Assembly (NCBI GenBank): GCA_036732755.1
Contig: DAINBU010000117.1
Location: 1-14,736 of the forward strand
DNA length: 14,736 nucleotides
DNA from: DASRRB01 sp036732755
Lineage (GTDB): Bacteria; Planctomycetota; B15-G4; SIAN01
Direction: 5' to 3'
A program made the translations under genes and the position numbers. Under the pieces are notes generated by a model. The model worked only from the letters and a program-made list of their open reading frames with translations. It did not search any database and had not been told where the DNA came from. This document shows positions 7,300 through 14,309 of the stretch, piece after piece (within the stretch, counting starts at the first letter, position 1; each line of letters begins with the position of its first letter).

Positions 7300-8381
7300 G
7301 CACGCGGCTCGCGGCGCGCGTCGAGCAGCGTCTGCTCGGGGCCGAGGCGCGGCGCGAACATCGGGTCGGTCGTGCTGCCCGACTTCGTTCCGGTGCCGAC
7401 AGCCGGAGCGCTCGCGGCGGGCGGCGCCTGCAGGACGGCGTCGCCGGCCGGCTCGCGCAGCACCCACGCCGGCCGCTCGCGCACCGTCATGAAGATGCGG
7501 CCGAGGTACTCGCCCAGGATCCCGAAGACGACGAACTGCGCGCCGACGAAGATGAAGAGGAGCGCGAAGAGCGTGAACACGCCTTCCGCCGCCCACTCCG
7601 GGCCTTCGGTGATGCGCATGTACAAGAGGAAGACGCCGAAGAGGACGCCCGCGCCGGCGATGAACCCGCCGAGCCCCATCAGGAAGCGCAGCGGCCCGAC
7701 CGAAAAGCCGGTCGCGAGATCCAAATGGAGCCAGAGCAGCCGGCGCAGCGAGTACTTCGAGCGCCCCGCCAGCCGCGCCTCGTGCCGCACCGGGATCTCG
7801 GTGGGGTTGCGCGCGTAGAGCCAGCCGAGCGCCGGTACGAAGGTCTTCGACTCGCGCCGCTCGGCGATGGCGTGCGCGATCTCGGCCGAGTAGCCGCGCA
7901 GCATACAGCCGAAATCATGCAGCTGGATGCCCGACATGCGGCGCGTCATGGCGTTGACGACCTGCGACGCCTTGCGCCGGAACCACGTGTCCTGGCGATG
8001 CATGCGCGTCGTGCCGACCATGTCGTGGCCGCGCTTCCACTCGTCGAGCAGGCGCGGGATCTCCTCGGGCGGGTTCTGCAGGTCGGCGTCGATCGTCACG
8101 ACGAACTTCCCGCGCGAGAGCGCGAAGCCGGCGCAGACCGCCGCGTGCTGGCCGAAGTTGCGCGCGAGCGGGGCGACGCGCACGGTTGCGTCGCCGGCGA
8201 CCGCGCCGGCCAGTCGCTCGAGCGTGCGGTCGCGCGAGCCGTCGTCGACGAAGATCACCTCGAACGGCTCGCCGATGGCGCGCAGCGACGGCAGCAGCCG
8301 CGCCACCAGCGCCACGATGTTCTCCTCCTCGTTGTAGAGGGGGACGACGACCGTCAGGGTCGGGACCACGGCTTCACGCAT
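7296..8381 (-). CDS. arnC: ArnC: undecaprenyl-phosphate L-Ara4FN transferase
   Basis: GT2-family, DPM1-like inner-membrane glycosyltransferase (361 aa; E. coli ArnC is 322). It transfers L-Ara4-formyl-N from UDP to undecaprenyl phosphate on the cytoplasmic face. Motifs in order: TVVVPLYNEEENI (10-22), IFVDDGSRD (43-51), RNFGQHAAVCAGF (74-86), the DxD in TIDADLQNPPEEIP (97-109), HDFGCMLRGYSAE (155-167), and GRSKYSLRRLLWLH. Two membrane segments lie at about 233-256 and 268-290, as in ArnC. A 50-residue Ala/Pro/Thr-rich tail after residue 310 is longer than usual. I chose ATG 8381, which overlaps the arnB stop by 8 bp; the in-frame TTG 8411 would overlap arnB by 38 bp. Its stop overlaps the formyltransferase start. 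Confidence 0.94.
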   Translation of the reverse strand: MREAVVPTLTVVVPLYNEEENIVALVARLLPSLRAIGEPFEVIFVDDGSRDRTLERLAGAVAGDATVRVAPLARNFGQHAAVCAGFALSRGKFVVTIDADLQNPPEEIPRLLDEWKRGHDMVGTTRMHRQDTWFRRKASQVVNAMTRRMSGIQLHDFGCMLRGYSAEIAHAIAERRESKTFVPALGWLYARNPTEIPVRHEARLAGRSKYSLRRLLWLHLDLATGFSVGPLRFLMGLGGFIAGAGVLFGVFLLYMRITEGPEWAAEGVFTLFALLFIFVGAQFVVFGILGEYLGRIFMTVRERPAWVLREPAGDAVLQAPPAASAPAVGTGTKSGSTTDPMFAPRLGPEQTLLDARREPRA

Positions 8382-9594
8382 GGCGGGCGGCGACGCCGGG
8401 GGTCCCGGCAACGCGGTGCTTCGCGACGACTTTCTTGATCGAGTCGACCACGCGCCGCACGTCGGCGTCGGTCAGCAGCGGATAGAGCGGCAGCGACATG
8501 ATCTCCTCCCCCGCCTGCTCGACGACCGGCAGGTCGCCCCTCTTGTATCCGTACTTCTTCGCGTAGTGCGCGTGGAGGTGGACCGGCGTGAAGTGGAGCC
8601 CGGCGCCGATCCCCTCCGCGCCGAGCTCGGCGATGAACTCGTCGCGGCCGATCGAGACCTTCGCGAGGTCGAGGCGCACCACGTAGAGGTGCCACGCGTG
8701 GACGTGTGGGTAGCTCGGGCGCGCGAGCGGCCGGAGCTCCGGGACGTTCACGAGCAGCTCGTCGTAGAGCGTCGCCAACTGCTTGCGCCGCGTATTGAAG
8801 CGCTCGACCTTCTTCAGCTGCTCGATGCCGAGGCCCGCCTGCAGGTCGAGCATGTTGTACTTCCAGCCCGGCTCGATCACTTCGTAGCGCGGCGATCCGC
8901 CCGAGGCGTAGCGCGTCCAGCTGTCCTTCTGCACGCCGTGGAACTTGAGGATGCGCATGCGCTCGGCGAGTTTGTCGTCGTTGGTGACGACCATCCCGCC
9001 TTCACCCGTCGTGATGTTCTTGATCGGGTGAAAGCTGAAGACGACCGGGTCGCTCCCGACGCCGGTCGGGCGCCCCTTGTACTCGGTGCCGACCGCGTGG
9101 GCCGCGTCCTCGACCAGGGCGATCTTGATCCCGTGCTGCGCCGCATAGGAATCGATGACTGAATGAATCGCGTCGAGGTCGGCCGGCGCGCCGCAATGGT
9201 GCACCGGGATCACCGCGCGCGTCTTCGGCGCGAGCCGGCGGCGCAGGTCGGCGGGGTCCATCAGGAGCGTCCCGTCGATCACGTCGGTGAAGACCGACTT
9301 CGCGCCGAGCAGCTCGGCCACGTTGCAGGTGGCCGGCCACGTCATCGAGGTGGTGATCACCTCGTCGCCCGGCCCGATCCCGAGCGCGGCGAGGACGACG
9401 TGCAACCCGGCCGTCGCGGAGTTGACCGAGAGCGCGTGCGGCTGCTTGAACCGCTCGCGGAACATCTTCTCGAACTCGACGACCTTCGGCCCCGACGTGA
9501 TCCAGCCCGACTTGAGCGAGGCGACGACGGTGTCGATCTCCTCCTGCTCGATGGTCGGGCGGCAGAACGGGATGGCGCCGCTCTTCGGGTCCAT
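8374..9594 (-). CDS. arnB: ArnB: UDP-4-amino-4-deoxy-L-arabinose aminotransferase
   Basis: PLP-dependent sugar aminotransferase of the DegT/DnrJ/EryC1/StrS family (406 aa, a little longer than the usual 380 or so). It transfers the amino group from glutamate to UDP-4-keto-pentose to give UDP-L-Ara4N. It begins IPFCRPTIEQEEID and continues with SGWITSGPKVVEFE. N58-SATAGLH and TTSMTWPATCN form the PLP phosphate cup, VEDAAHA supplies D163 for the pyridine nitrogen, and the Schiff-base lysine is K192 in FSFHPIKNITTGEGG, as in ArnB. GAGLHFTPVHLHAHY is the family's C-terminal signature. ATG 9594 has GAGGGAG shortly upstream. It is the first gene of the arn operon, separated from the upstream pseudouridine synthase by 133 bp, where a promoter may lie. 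Confidence 0.95.
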   Translation of the reverse strand: MDPKSGAIPFCRPTIEQEEIDTVVASLKSGWITSGPKVVEFEKMFRERFKQPHALSVNSATAGLHVVLAALGIGPGDEVITTSMTWPATCNVAELLGAKSVFTDVIDGTLLMDPADLRRRLAPKTRAVIPVHHCGAPADLDAIHSVIDSYAAQHGIKIALVEDAAHAVGTEYKGRPTGVGSDPVVFSFHPIKNITTGEGGMVVTNDDKLAERMRILKFHGVQKDSWTRYASGGSPRYEVIEPGWKYNMLDLQAGLGIEQLKKVERFNTRRKQLATLYDELLVNVPELRPLARPSYPHVHAWHLYVVRLDLAKVSIGRDEFIAELGAEGIGAGLHFTPVHLHAHYAKKYGYKRGDLPVVEQAGEEIMSLPLYPLLTDADVRRVVDSIKKVVAKHRVAGTPGVAARHA

Positions 9595-9632
9595 GCAGCT
9601 CCCTCGAACCGGACGGGACCGCGCGGCCGTCC

Positions 9633-9641
9633 ATCGTAGCA
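9633..9641 (-). promoter_or_regulatory. Possible extended -10 promoter for the arn operon
   Basis: On the minus strand, TGC followed by TACGAT resembles an extended -10 element (TGnTATAAT, 4 of 6 in the hexamer). It would place the start site about 30 nt before arnB. No convincing -35 lies 17 nt upstream. The only AT-rich patch of the 133-bp gap is around 9681-9686 (ATTAAC on the minus strand), which does not fit the PmrA direct-repeat consensus. Weak, pattern-based call. Confidence 0.25.
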
Positions 9642-9727
9642 CCGTGCTGCGACGTGCCGGCCGGTCCGGAATCGCGACAGGTTAATCGAACGGCGCGGGG
9701 TTGTCGTGGCGTCGGACCGACCGCGCG

Positions 9728-10384
9728 TCATCTCCCGCGCAGGTCGGAAAGCAGCCGTTCGAGGTCGGCGGGGAGCGGCGCTTCGAGCTCGATCCGGCGG
9801 CGCGACTTCGGATGGTCGAAGGCGATGCGCCACGCGTGCAGCGCGGGACGGCGGAAGCGGACGGCGCTCTCCTTTCCGCGCGCGTACTTGCGCTCGCCGA
9901 GCAGCGGGCAGCCGAGCGCGGCGAAGTGGAGGCGGATCTGGTTGTAGCGGCCGGTCTCGAGATCGACCTCGACCAGCGTCGCCGGACCGAGCCGTTCCTT
10001 CGACATGTAATGGGTGACCGCCGGCGCACCGCCCGCCTGCACGCGCGCCGTCTTGCCGAGGTCGGCGATCGGGCGGCGGATCGTGCCGTTCGGCGGGCGC
10101 GGCGCGCCGCTCACGACGGCGAGATAGGTCTTCGCGATCGTGCGCGCGCGGAACTGCTCTTCCAACGCCGCGCGTGTCGCTTCGTCGAGCGCGAACAGCA
10201 TCACGCCCGAGACGTCGCGGTCGAGCCGGTGCACCGCCAATGCGGTCGGATGCGACGCGCGCAGCTCCGACACGCAGGTCTTCCCGCGCTCGCCCTCCGA
10301 CTCGACGCTCGGCAGGCCGGCGGGCTTCAGGATCGCGACGACCTGCGCGTCTTCGTGGAGCAGCGTGAAGCGCGGCGCGGTCAT
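9728..10384 (-). CDS. RluA-family RNA pseudouridine synthase
   Basis: Isomerises uridine to pseudouridine in rRNA or tRNA; the exact target cannot be told. It is a short form of 218 aa with no N-terminal S4 domain. It shows VVAILKPAGLPSV, the catalytic-Asp motif AVHRLDRDVSGVMLFA with D55, then FRARTIAKTYLAVVSG, and later LVEVDLETGRYNQIRLHFAALGCPLLGERKY, all standard for RluA/RluD/TruC-like enzymes. ATG 10384 overlaps the helicase stop as ATGA, so the two are likely cotranscribed. The frame is open far upstream within the helicase gene, but that part is an Arg-rich shadow. It is probably unconnected with the arn operon downstream, although read-through is possible because no clear terminator separates them. 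Confidence 0.9.
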   Translation of the reverse strand: MTAPRFTLLHEDAQVVAILKPAGLPSVESEGERGKTCVSELRASHPTALAVHRLDRDVSGVMLFALDEATRAALEEQFRARTIAKTYLAVVSGAPRPPNGTIRRPIADLGKTARVQAGGAPAVTHYMSKERLGPATLVEVDLETGRYNQIRLHFAALGCPLLGERKYARGKESAVRFRRPALHAWRIAFDHPKSRRRIELEAPLPADLERLLSDLRGR

Positions 10385-12576
10385 GCCGCGGTTCCTGCAC
10401 GGAGGCGCCGCTCGAGCAGGCTCGCGCGCTGCTCCACCACCCCCATCTCGACGGCGGTCTTCAGGGCGCGGTGCGTTCCCACGACGACGAGCAGCCGCTT
10501 GGCGCGCGTGAGCGCCGTGTAGAGGAGGTTGCGGCGCAAGAGGACGAAATGCTGCATCGAGAGCGCGAGCACCACCGCCTTGAACTCGCACCCCTGCGAC
10601 TTGTGGACGGTGATCGCGTAGGCGAGCGCGAGCTCGCCGAGGTTCGCGACGGGATAGCGGACGTTGCGGTCCTCGAAGTCGACGAGGAGGTCGCCGTTCC
10701 CGTCGCGCGCGACGATCGAGCCGATCTCTCCGTTCATGACGTCGAGGTCGTAGTTGTTGCGCGTCTGGATCACACGGTCGCCGGGGGCGAGCAGCGGGCG
10801 CGCGGCGCGGTCCGGGTCGGCGCCGAAGAGCGCGCTCTGCGCGGGATTGAGGACCGCCTTCAAGGCGTCGTTCAGCTCGGCGACGCCGAGCGGCCCGCGG
10901 TTCATCGGCGTCAGCACCTGCACGTCGCGCAGCGGATCGAGGCCGAAGCGCTGCGGCAGGCGGCGCGTCACCACCTCGACGACCGTGCGTCGCGCCGCGC
11001 CGGCGTCGTCGCGCACGATGAAGAAGGCGCCCTCGCCCTCGCCCTTCGGGAAATCCGGGACGTCGCCGTGCAGCACCGCGTGCGCGGCGCGGACGATGGT
11101 CGAGCCCTCTTCTTGACGCAGGATCTTCGTCAATCGCGCGACCGGGATCCGGCCCGACGCGACGAGGCTGCGCAGCACGTCGCCCGGCCCGACCGACGGG
11201 AGCTGGTCGGCGTCGCCCACGAGCAGCAGCCGCGAAGGCAGCGGAACGGCGCGCAGCAGGTCGCGCATCAGCGGCAGGTCGACCATCGACGTCTCGTCGA
11301 TGATCACGACGTCCTTCTCGAGCGGGTTCCCGCGCTTGCGCGCGAAGCCGCCCTTGCGCGGGTTGAACTCGAGCAGGCGGTGGATCGTCGCGGCGGGACG
11401 CAGGCTCGTCTCGGCGAGGCGGCGCGCGGCGCGGCCGGTCGGCGCCGCGAGCGCGACGCGCAGGCCTTTCCGCTCGAAGATCTCGACGAGCGCGCGCACG
11501 ATCGTCGTCTTGCCGACGCCCGGCCCGCCGGTCAGCACCGCGGTGCGCTCGTTCATCAGGAGCGAGAGCGCGTCGCGCTGGTCGTCCGTCAGATCGACGC
11601 CGACGCGCGGCTGCGCCCAGTCGAGCGCGCGCGCCGCGTCGACGCTCGCCCCCTTCGCGACCGGGCCGAGGCGGCGGGAGAGCTCCTCGGCGACTTCGCG
11701 TTCGGCGGCGTGCAGGCGCGGCAGGTAGATCGCCGCGTCGCCGTCGAGCGGCTCCTGCACGAGCGCCTTCTCCTGCAGCAGCTGCGCGAGCGCGTCCTCG
11801 ATCGGCCCCGGCGCGAGCGACAAGAGCCGCTGCGCCGCGTCGATCAGCCGCGTGCGCGGCGCGTAGACGTGGCCTTCGTCGGCGAACTCGGCGAGCGCGA
11901 ACTCGAGCCCCGCGCGCAGGCGCTGCGGCGCGTCGGCCGCGACTTCGAGCCGTCGCGCGATGTCGTCGGCGCGCCGGAAGCCGATGCCGTCGACGAGCTG
12001 CGCGAGCACGAACGGGTCCTTCCTGACGACCTGCGCAGCGTTCTCGCCGAGCGCCCGCTGCACGCGCGTGCTCATCCCCGGCCCGAGCCCGAGCCCCGCG
12101 AGGAACGCCTTCTCCTCGTTGCGGGTGCGCGCGCGCGCCCACGCCGCGGAGATCACGTCGACGCGTTTCTTGCCGAGGCCGGGGACCTCGCGCAGCCGCT
12201 TCGGCTCGTCGTTCAGCACGCGCAGCGTGTCGGCGCCGAAGGCGTCGACGATGCGGCCCGCGAGCACCTCGCCGACCCCCTCGACCGAGCCACCGCCGAG
12301 AAAGCGGCGCATCCCCTCTTCCGAGGCCGGCGGCACCCAGCGCACCGAGTCGACGCGAATCTGCGCGCCGAAGCGCGGGTGGGTGACCGGCCTGCCTTCG
12401 ACCACGACCGAGTCGCCGACCGCGCAGCCGCCGAGGTCGCCCGCGACCACGCGCCGCTCGCCGCGCTTCGTCAAGAGCTCCGCGACGACGTGGCTGCGCT
12501 CGTCGTTCGCGAAGATCTCGCGATCGAGGATCCCTTCGAGCGTGACGCGCTGCGCCGGCGTCGGATCGGGCGGCAT
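10381..12576 (-). CDS. recD2: RecD2-like ATP-dependent 5'-3' DNA helicase
   Basis: Superfamily 1B (RecD/TraA-type) helicase, 731 aa, the usual RecD2 length. The N-terminal OB-like region (residues 10-90) precedes helix-hairpin-helix segments (GVGEVLAGRIV, REVPGLGKKRV, VDGIGFRRADDIA). Walker A is GGPGVGKTT (350-358, with K356). It is followed by APTGRAARRLAE, ATIHRLLEFNP, Walker B IIDETSMVD, and the motif GDADQLPSVGPGDVL. The C-terminal UvrD_C_2 domain has ITVHKSQGCEFKAVVL and LLYTALTRAKRLLVVVG. RecD2 proteins occur outside RecBCD and act in DNA repair or replication-fork maintenance. The start ATG 12576 gives the family N-terminus MPPDPTPAQRVTLEG; no good ribosome binding site is visible. The open frame beyond it to 13005 runs over DUF2442. 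Its stop overlaps the pseudouridine synthase start. Confidence 0.93.
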   Translation of the reverse strand: MPPDPTPAQRVTLEGILDREIFANDERSHVVAELLTKRGERRVVAGDLGGCAVGDSVVVEGRPVTHPRFGAQIRVDSVRWVPPASEEGMRRFLGGGSVEGVGEVLAGRIVDAFGADTLRVLNDEPKRLREVPGLGKKRVDVISAAWARARTRNEEKAFLAGLGLGPGMSTRVQRALGENAAQVVRKDPFVLAQLVDGIGFRRADDIARRLEVAADAPQRLRAGLEFALAEFADEGHVYAPRTRLIDAAQRLLSLAPGPIEDALAQLLQEKALVQEPLDGDAAIYLPRLHAAEREVAEELSRRLGPVAKGASVDAARALDWAQPRVGVDLTDDQRDALSLLMNERTAVLTGGPGVGKTTIVRALVEIFERKGLRVALAAPTGRAARRLAETSLRPAATIHRLLEFNPRKGGFARKRGNPLEKDVVIIDETSMVDLPLMRDLLRAVPLPSRLLLVGDADQLPSVGPGDVLRSLVASGRIPVARLTKILRQEEGSTIVRAAHAVLHGDVPDFPKGEGEGAFFIVRDDAGAARRTVVEVVTRRLPQRFGLDPLRDVQVLTPMNRGPLGVAELNDALKAVLNPAQSALFGADPDRAARPLLAPGDRVIQTRNNYDLDVMNGEIGSIVARDGNGDLLVDFEDRNVRYPVANLGELALAYAITVHKSQGCEFKAVVLALSMQHFVLLRRNLLYTALTRAKRLLVVVGTHRALKTAVEMGVVEQRASLLERRLRAGTAA

Positions 12577-12613
12577 GGGGCTGGGACGATAACGGCGCCC
12601 CGCAGCGCTGCCC

Positions 12614-12635
12614 GAGGCGCTGATCGCCGCGCCTC
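12614..12635 (-). terminator. GC-rich hairpin after the DUF2442 gene
   Basis: Just after the stop at 12638, the minus strand carries GAGGCGC and GCGCCTC separated by 8 nt, a perfect 7-bp stem. No T-run follows, so this is at best a weak terminator or mRNA-stabilising hairpin before recD2. Confidence 0.3.
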
Positions 12636-12637
12636 GT

Positions 12638-12946
12638 TCAGCGGCGGGCCGGTCGCCGCGAACGCGGCCGCACGGCGCGCCGCGGCGCAAGTTCCGGCGC
12701 TTCGGGCAGCTCGTGCAACGCCTCCGGCGCAAGGTCGAGGTTGCCCGGCCAGCAGGGCACCCCAAAGCCCCGGTCGAGTCGCACGCGCGCGAACTCCGCC
12801 GGATCGCGCAACCGCAGCAGAGCGCCTCGATCGAGGAGCGGCAGGACGTCCACTCGCTTCTCGACACCGTCGTTGAAGCGCAGCCGCAGCACGTGTCCGC
12901 CGCAGCGCTCGAGGGAAATGACGCGCAGCACTTCCGCTCTCGCCAT
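12638..12946 (-). CDS. DUF2442 domain protein
   Basis: Small protein (102 aa) of unknown function. The DUF2442 domain covers residues 5-80. It has the typical two-part build: a strand-rich start VLRVISLERCGGHVLRLRFNDG, then a Val/Asp loop RVDVLPLLDRG, LRDPAEFARVRLD, and the closing WPGNLDLAPEALHEL. The last 20 residues are Arg/Pro-rich and not part of the domain. Start ATG 12946 has GGAG (12957-12954) 7 nt upstream. That GGAG lies in the last codons of the DUF4160 remnant, the arrangement of a coupled pair. The frame is open upstream to 13099, and an in-frame ATG at 13054 would give 138 aa, but that extension reads the broken DUF4160 region out of its frame. DUF4160-DUF2442 pairs are recurrent; a toxin-antitoxin-like role has been suspected but I cannot support it here. 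Confidence 0.78.
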   Translation of the reverse strand: MARAEVLRVISLERCGGHVLRLRFNDGVEKRVDVLPLLDRGALLRLRDPAEFARVRLDRGFGVPCWPGNLDLAPEALHELPEAPELAPRRAVRPRSRRPARR

Positions 12947-12950
12947 GGCT

Positions 12951-13054
12951 TCACTCCAACGGCGGAACCGCTTCCGCCACGCCTGTCTTCTGCGCGTGGT
13001 CCCAACTGCGCTCGATTTCAAGTTTGTACCGCAGAAACGGCAGATCGTCGGCAT
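12951..13054 (-). pseudogene. Remnant of a DUF4160 gene (internally deleted)
   Basis: The minus strand starts MPTICRF at ATG 13054, the usual N-terminus of DUF4160 proteins. The sequence then switches frame. The frame ending in TGA at 12953-12951 reads YKLEIERSWDHAQKTG and then AEAVPPLE, which resembles the DUF4160 C-terminus (Trp, then Ala-Gln, ending in PPLE). The span is 104 nt, against about 250 nt for an intact gene, and is not a multiple of three. Some 50 central codons, including the usual PPHFH motif, are therefore missing. The C-terminal frame has no ATG, GTG or TTG between the cytochrome stop at 13170 and the remnant. The stop sits 4 nt before the DUF2442 start, as in intact pairs. 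Family assignment is from memory of the motifs. Confidence 0.5.
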
Positions 13055-13120
13055 CGCGTCGACGGACGACGACGACGAGGATCGGTGACGCCGCTCCACC
13101 GACCCATCCGACTCGCTCGA

Positions 13121-13137
13121 GGCAGCGGCTCGCTGCC
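13121..13137 (-). terminator. Hairpin downstream of the cytochrome c gene
   Basis: GGCAGCG and CGCTGCC form a perfect 7-bp stem with a 3-nt loop, starting about 33 nt after the cytochrome stop. No T-run follows. It may end or stabilise the cytochrome transcript. Confidence 0.4.
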
Positions 13138-13169
13138 GATCGCGCTTGCGACTTCTCCTTCGCCCCGCG

Positions 13170-13637
13170 TCACCGCGGGATGGTCGTCGCCTTCGCGACG
13201 TCGGGGGTGAGCTTCTGGGGGAGGTCGATGCCGTTGGCGTGGAGGTCGAAGGCGAGGATCGCCCAGTAGGCGTCCTTGCCGAGGCTGCCGGGTTTCCGCG
13301 GCGGCATGTTCTGCGACGCGAAGTCGGCGACGTCGGCGACGGTCACGAACTTCTGCTTGCGGTACTTTCTGTCGGCCGGCGGATCGAGCGGCAGCGCGCC
13401 CTGCTTCAGGCCGACGAGGCGCGGCGCGTCTTCGCCCTGGCCGGCGCCGCCGTGGCACTCGGCGCAGTGCAGCGTGAAGAGCGACTGTCCGGCCGCGACC
13501 TGCTCCTGGAAGGTGGTCGCCTTCGCGGCGTTCTCGATCGCCATCTCTTCGGACGGGCCGCCCGAGGCGCAGGCGGCGGCGAGCGCGGCCGCGAGCGTCG
13601 CGATGAGACCGGGGTGCAGTCTTCGATTCGTCGACAT
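13170..13637 (-). CDS. Exported c-type cytochrome (class I, possibly a lipoprotein)
   Basis: Small monohaem cytochrome c (155 aa) acting in the periplasm. The N-terminus MSTNRRLHPG plus LIATLAAALAAAC is a signal sequence. Cys23 after LAAA makes a lipobox plausible but imperfect (Ala at -3). The haem motif is C58-A-E-C61-H62, followed by GGAGQGEDAPRL, typical of class I cytochromes that work as oxidase or dehydrogenase partners. The likely distal haem ligand is M111 in SQNMPPR. WAILAFDLHANGI is the C-terminal helix. Start ATG 13637 has GGGAG (plus-strand 13645-13649) 7 nt upstream. The in-frame GTG at 13685 would spoil the signal peptide. It stands alone, divergent from the + strand ORF at 13859. 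Its electron partner is not in the window. Confidence 0.9.
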   Translation of the reverse strand: MSTNRRLHPGLIATLAAALAAACASGGPSEEMAIENAAKATTFQEQVAAGQSLFTLHCAECHGGAGQGEDAPRLVGLKQGALPLDPPADRKYRKQKFVTVADVADFASQNMPPRKPGSLGKDAYWAILAFDLHANGIDLPQKLTPDVAKATTIPR

Positions 13638-13858
13638 CGCATGACTCCCAATGGTTCGGGGGGTCGGGGCGCGGGCCTTTTGCACGCGACGTGCCGTCGC
13701 CGATCGATCCGCTTCTGACCGCCGCCCTTCGAGAGCACGCGCTCCGACACGGCGCGCTTTGCAATTCGGGCCGTCCGATGGAAAGAAAGGGACATCGCCC
13801 GCCGCGTCCGGCGGCGCGCACTGACGACGCTGCGCCGCTTCGCCATACTCGCGCCGTC
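13638..13858. other. Divergent intergenic region
   Basis: A 221-bp spacer between the cytochrome gene (minus) and the ORF at 13859 (plus). It holds the cytochrome ribosome binding site at 13645-13649 and the plus-strand promoter candidate at 13821-13849. An open + frame crosses it from GTG 13691, with an in-frame ATG 13778, but the translation is Arg/Pro-rich and shows no family features, so I do not count it as coding. Confidence 0.6.
13821..13849 (+). promoter_or_regulatory. Candidate sigma-70 promoter close to an ATG (leaderless arrangement)
   Basis: CTGACG (13821-13826) and CATACT (13844-13849) each match 4 of 6 bases of the -35 and -10 consensus and are separated by exactly 17 nt. The ATG at 13859 begins only 9 nt after the -10, so transcription would start at or just before it. 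There is no ribosome binding site before this ATG, which fits a leaderless mRNA. Pattern-based only. Confidence 0.33.
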
Positions 13859-14298
13859 ATGCACGCCGACCGCCCCGGACCGAAGAGGCTCCCGCACGCG
13901 CCCCGCCCCGGACCCGGCGAAGGCCGCGGCGACCTCGAGCGGCGCGTCGCCGATGCGCTCGGCGAGCTCTCCCGCGCCGCGCGCGAGATCCTCGCCGCCG
14001 AGCAGCACGTCGCACCCGAGGCAAAGGTCGTGCCGGTGAAGGCTTTGCACAACGGCACGGGCAGCTTCGGCGCCGTCATCCAGGCCATCATGTACGCCGC
14101 CACCGACGGTGGTGCGCACATCATCAACATGAGCCTGGGCGCCGACTTCAACCGTGGCGACCGTGACGCGGCCGAACTGGTGTCGGCGATGAACCGGGCC
14201 ATCAACTTCGCCACCCGCAATGGCGTGCTGGTGATCTCGGCGGCCGGCAACGACGGCTTTGACCTGGACCACAGCGGCAACCTGATCACGACGCCGGC
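13859..14298 (+). CDS. Chimeric ORF: short N-terminus joined to an S8 (subtilisin-like) peptidase fragment, cut by gap
   Basis: The first 50 codons (to about 14008) give a Pro/Arg-rich start and a helical stretch, DLERRVADALGELSRAAREIL, not recognised and with local codon use. From VAPEAKVVPVKAL (14009) to the gap it is clearly subtilase: GTGSFGAVIQAIMYAATDGG, HIINMSLGADF, then GVLVISAAGNDG with the oxyanion-hole Asn (14249-14251), and LDHSGNLITTPA. The catalytic Asp and the HGTHVAG His region should precede VAPEA but are absent; the Ser would lie beyond the gap. Codons in this part favour CTG and GCC, unlike the CTC/GCG-rich neighbours. It is therefore either an insertion or, more likely, an assembly chimera, and should not be taken as a functional protease gene. 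The ATG 13859 start rests on the promoter candidate and the onset of coding-like sequence. Confidence 0.5.
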
Positions 14299-14308
14299 NN
14301 NNNNNNNN
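14299..14308. other. Assembly gap (10 N)
   Basis: Ten unknown bases. The 8-mer cgacgccg occurs on both sides (14289-14296 and 14309-14316). True distance and frame across the gap are unknown, so the two flanks need not be adjacent in the genome. Confidence 0.98.
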
Positions 14309-14309
14309 C

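Noticed and set aside
9640..9672. CCGG-rich inverted repeats between arnB and the pseudouridine synthase as a terminator.
   Set aside because: Short, imperfect pairings common in GC-rich DNA and no T-run.
9681..9686. GTTAAT/ATTAAC upstream of arnB as a PmrA-type operator.
   Set aside because: A single imperfect hexamer without the second half-site at the expected spacing; it does not fit the PmrA consensus.
10385..12142. An 804-aa fusion upstream of the pseudouridine synthase.
   Set aside because: The upstream part is out of frame within recD2; the family N-terminus begins at ATG 10384.
10471..12876. An 801-codon plus-strand ORF opposite recD2.
   Set aside because: A mirror of the helicase codons with Arg/Val/Asp/Glu-rich low-complexity translation; no recognisable motif.
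12947..13099. Longer DUF2442 protein starting at ATG 13054 or GTG 13099.
   Set aside because: The extra residues come from out-of-frame DUF4160 remnant sequence, and ATG 12946 has a good GGAG 7 nt upstream.
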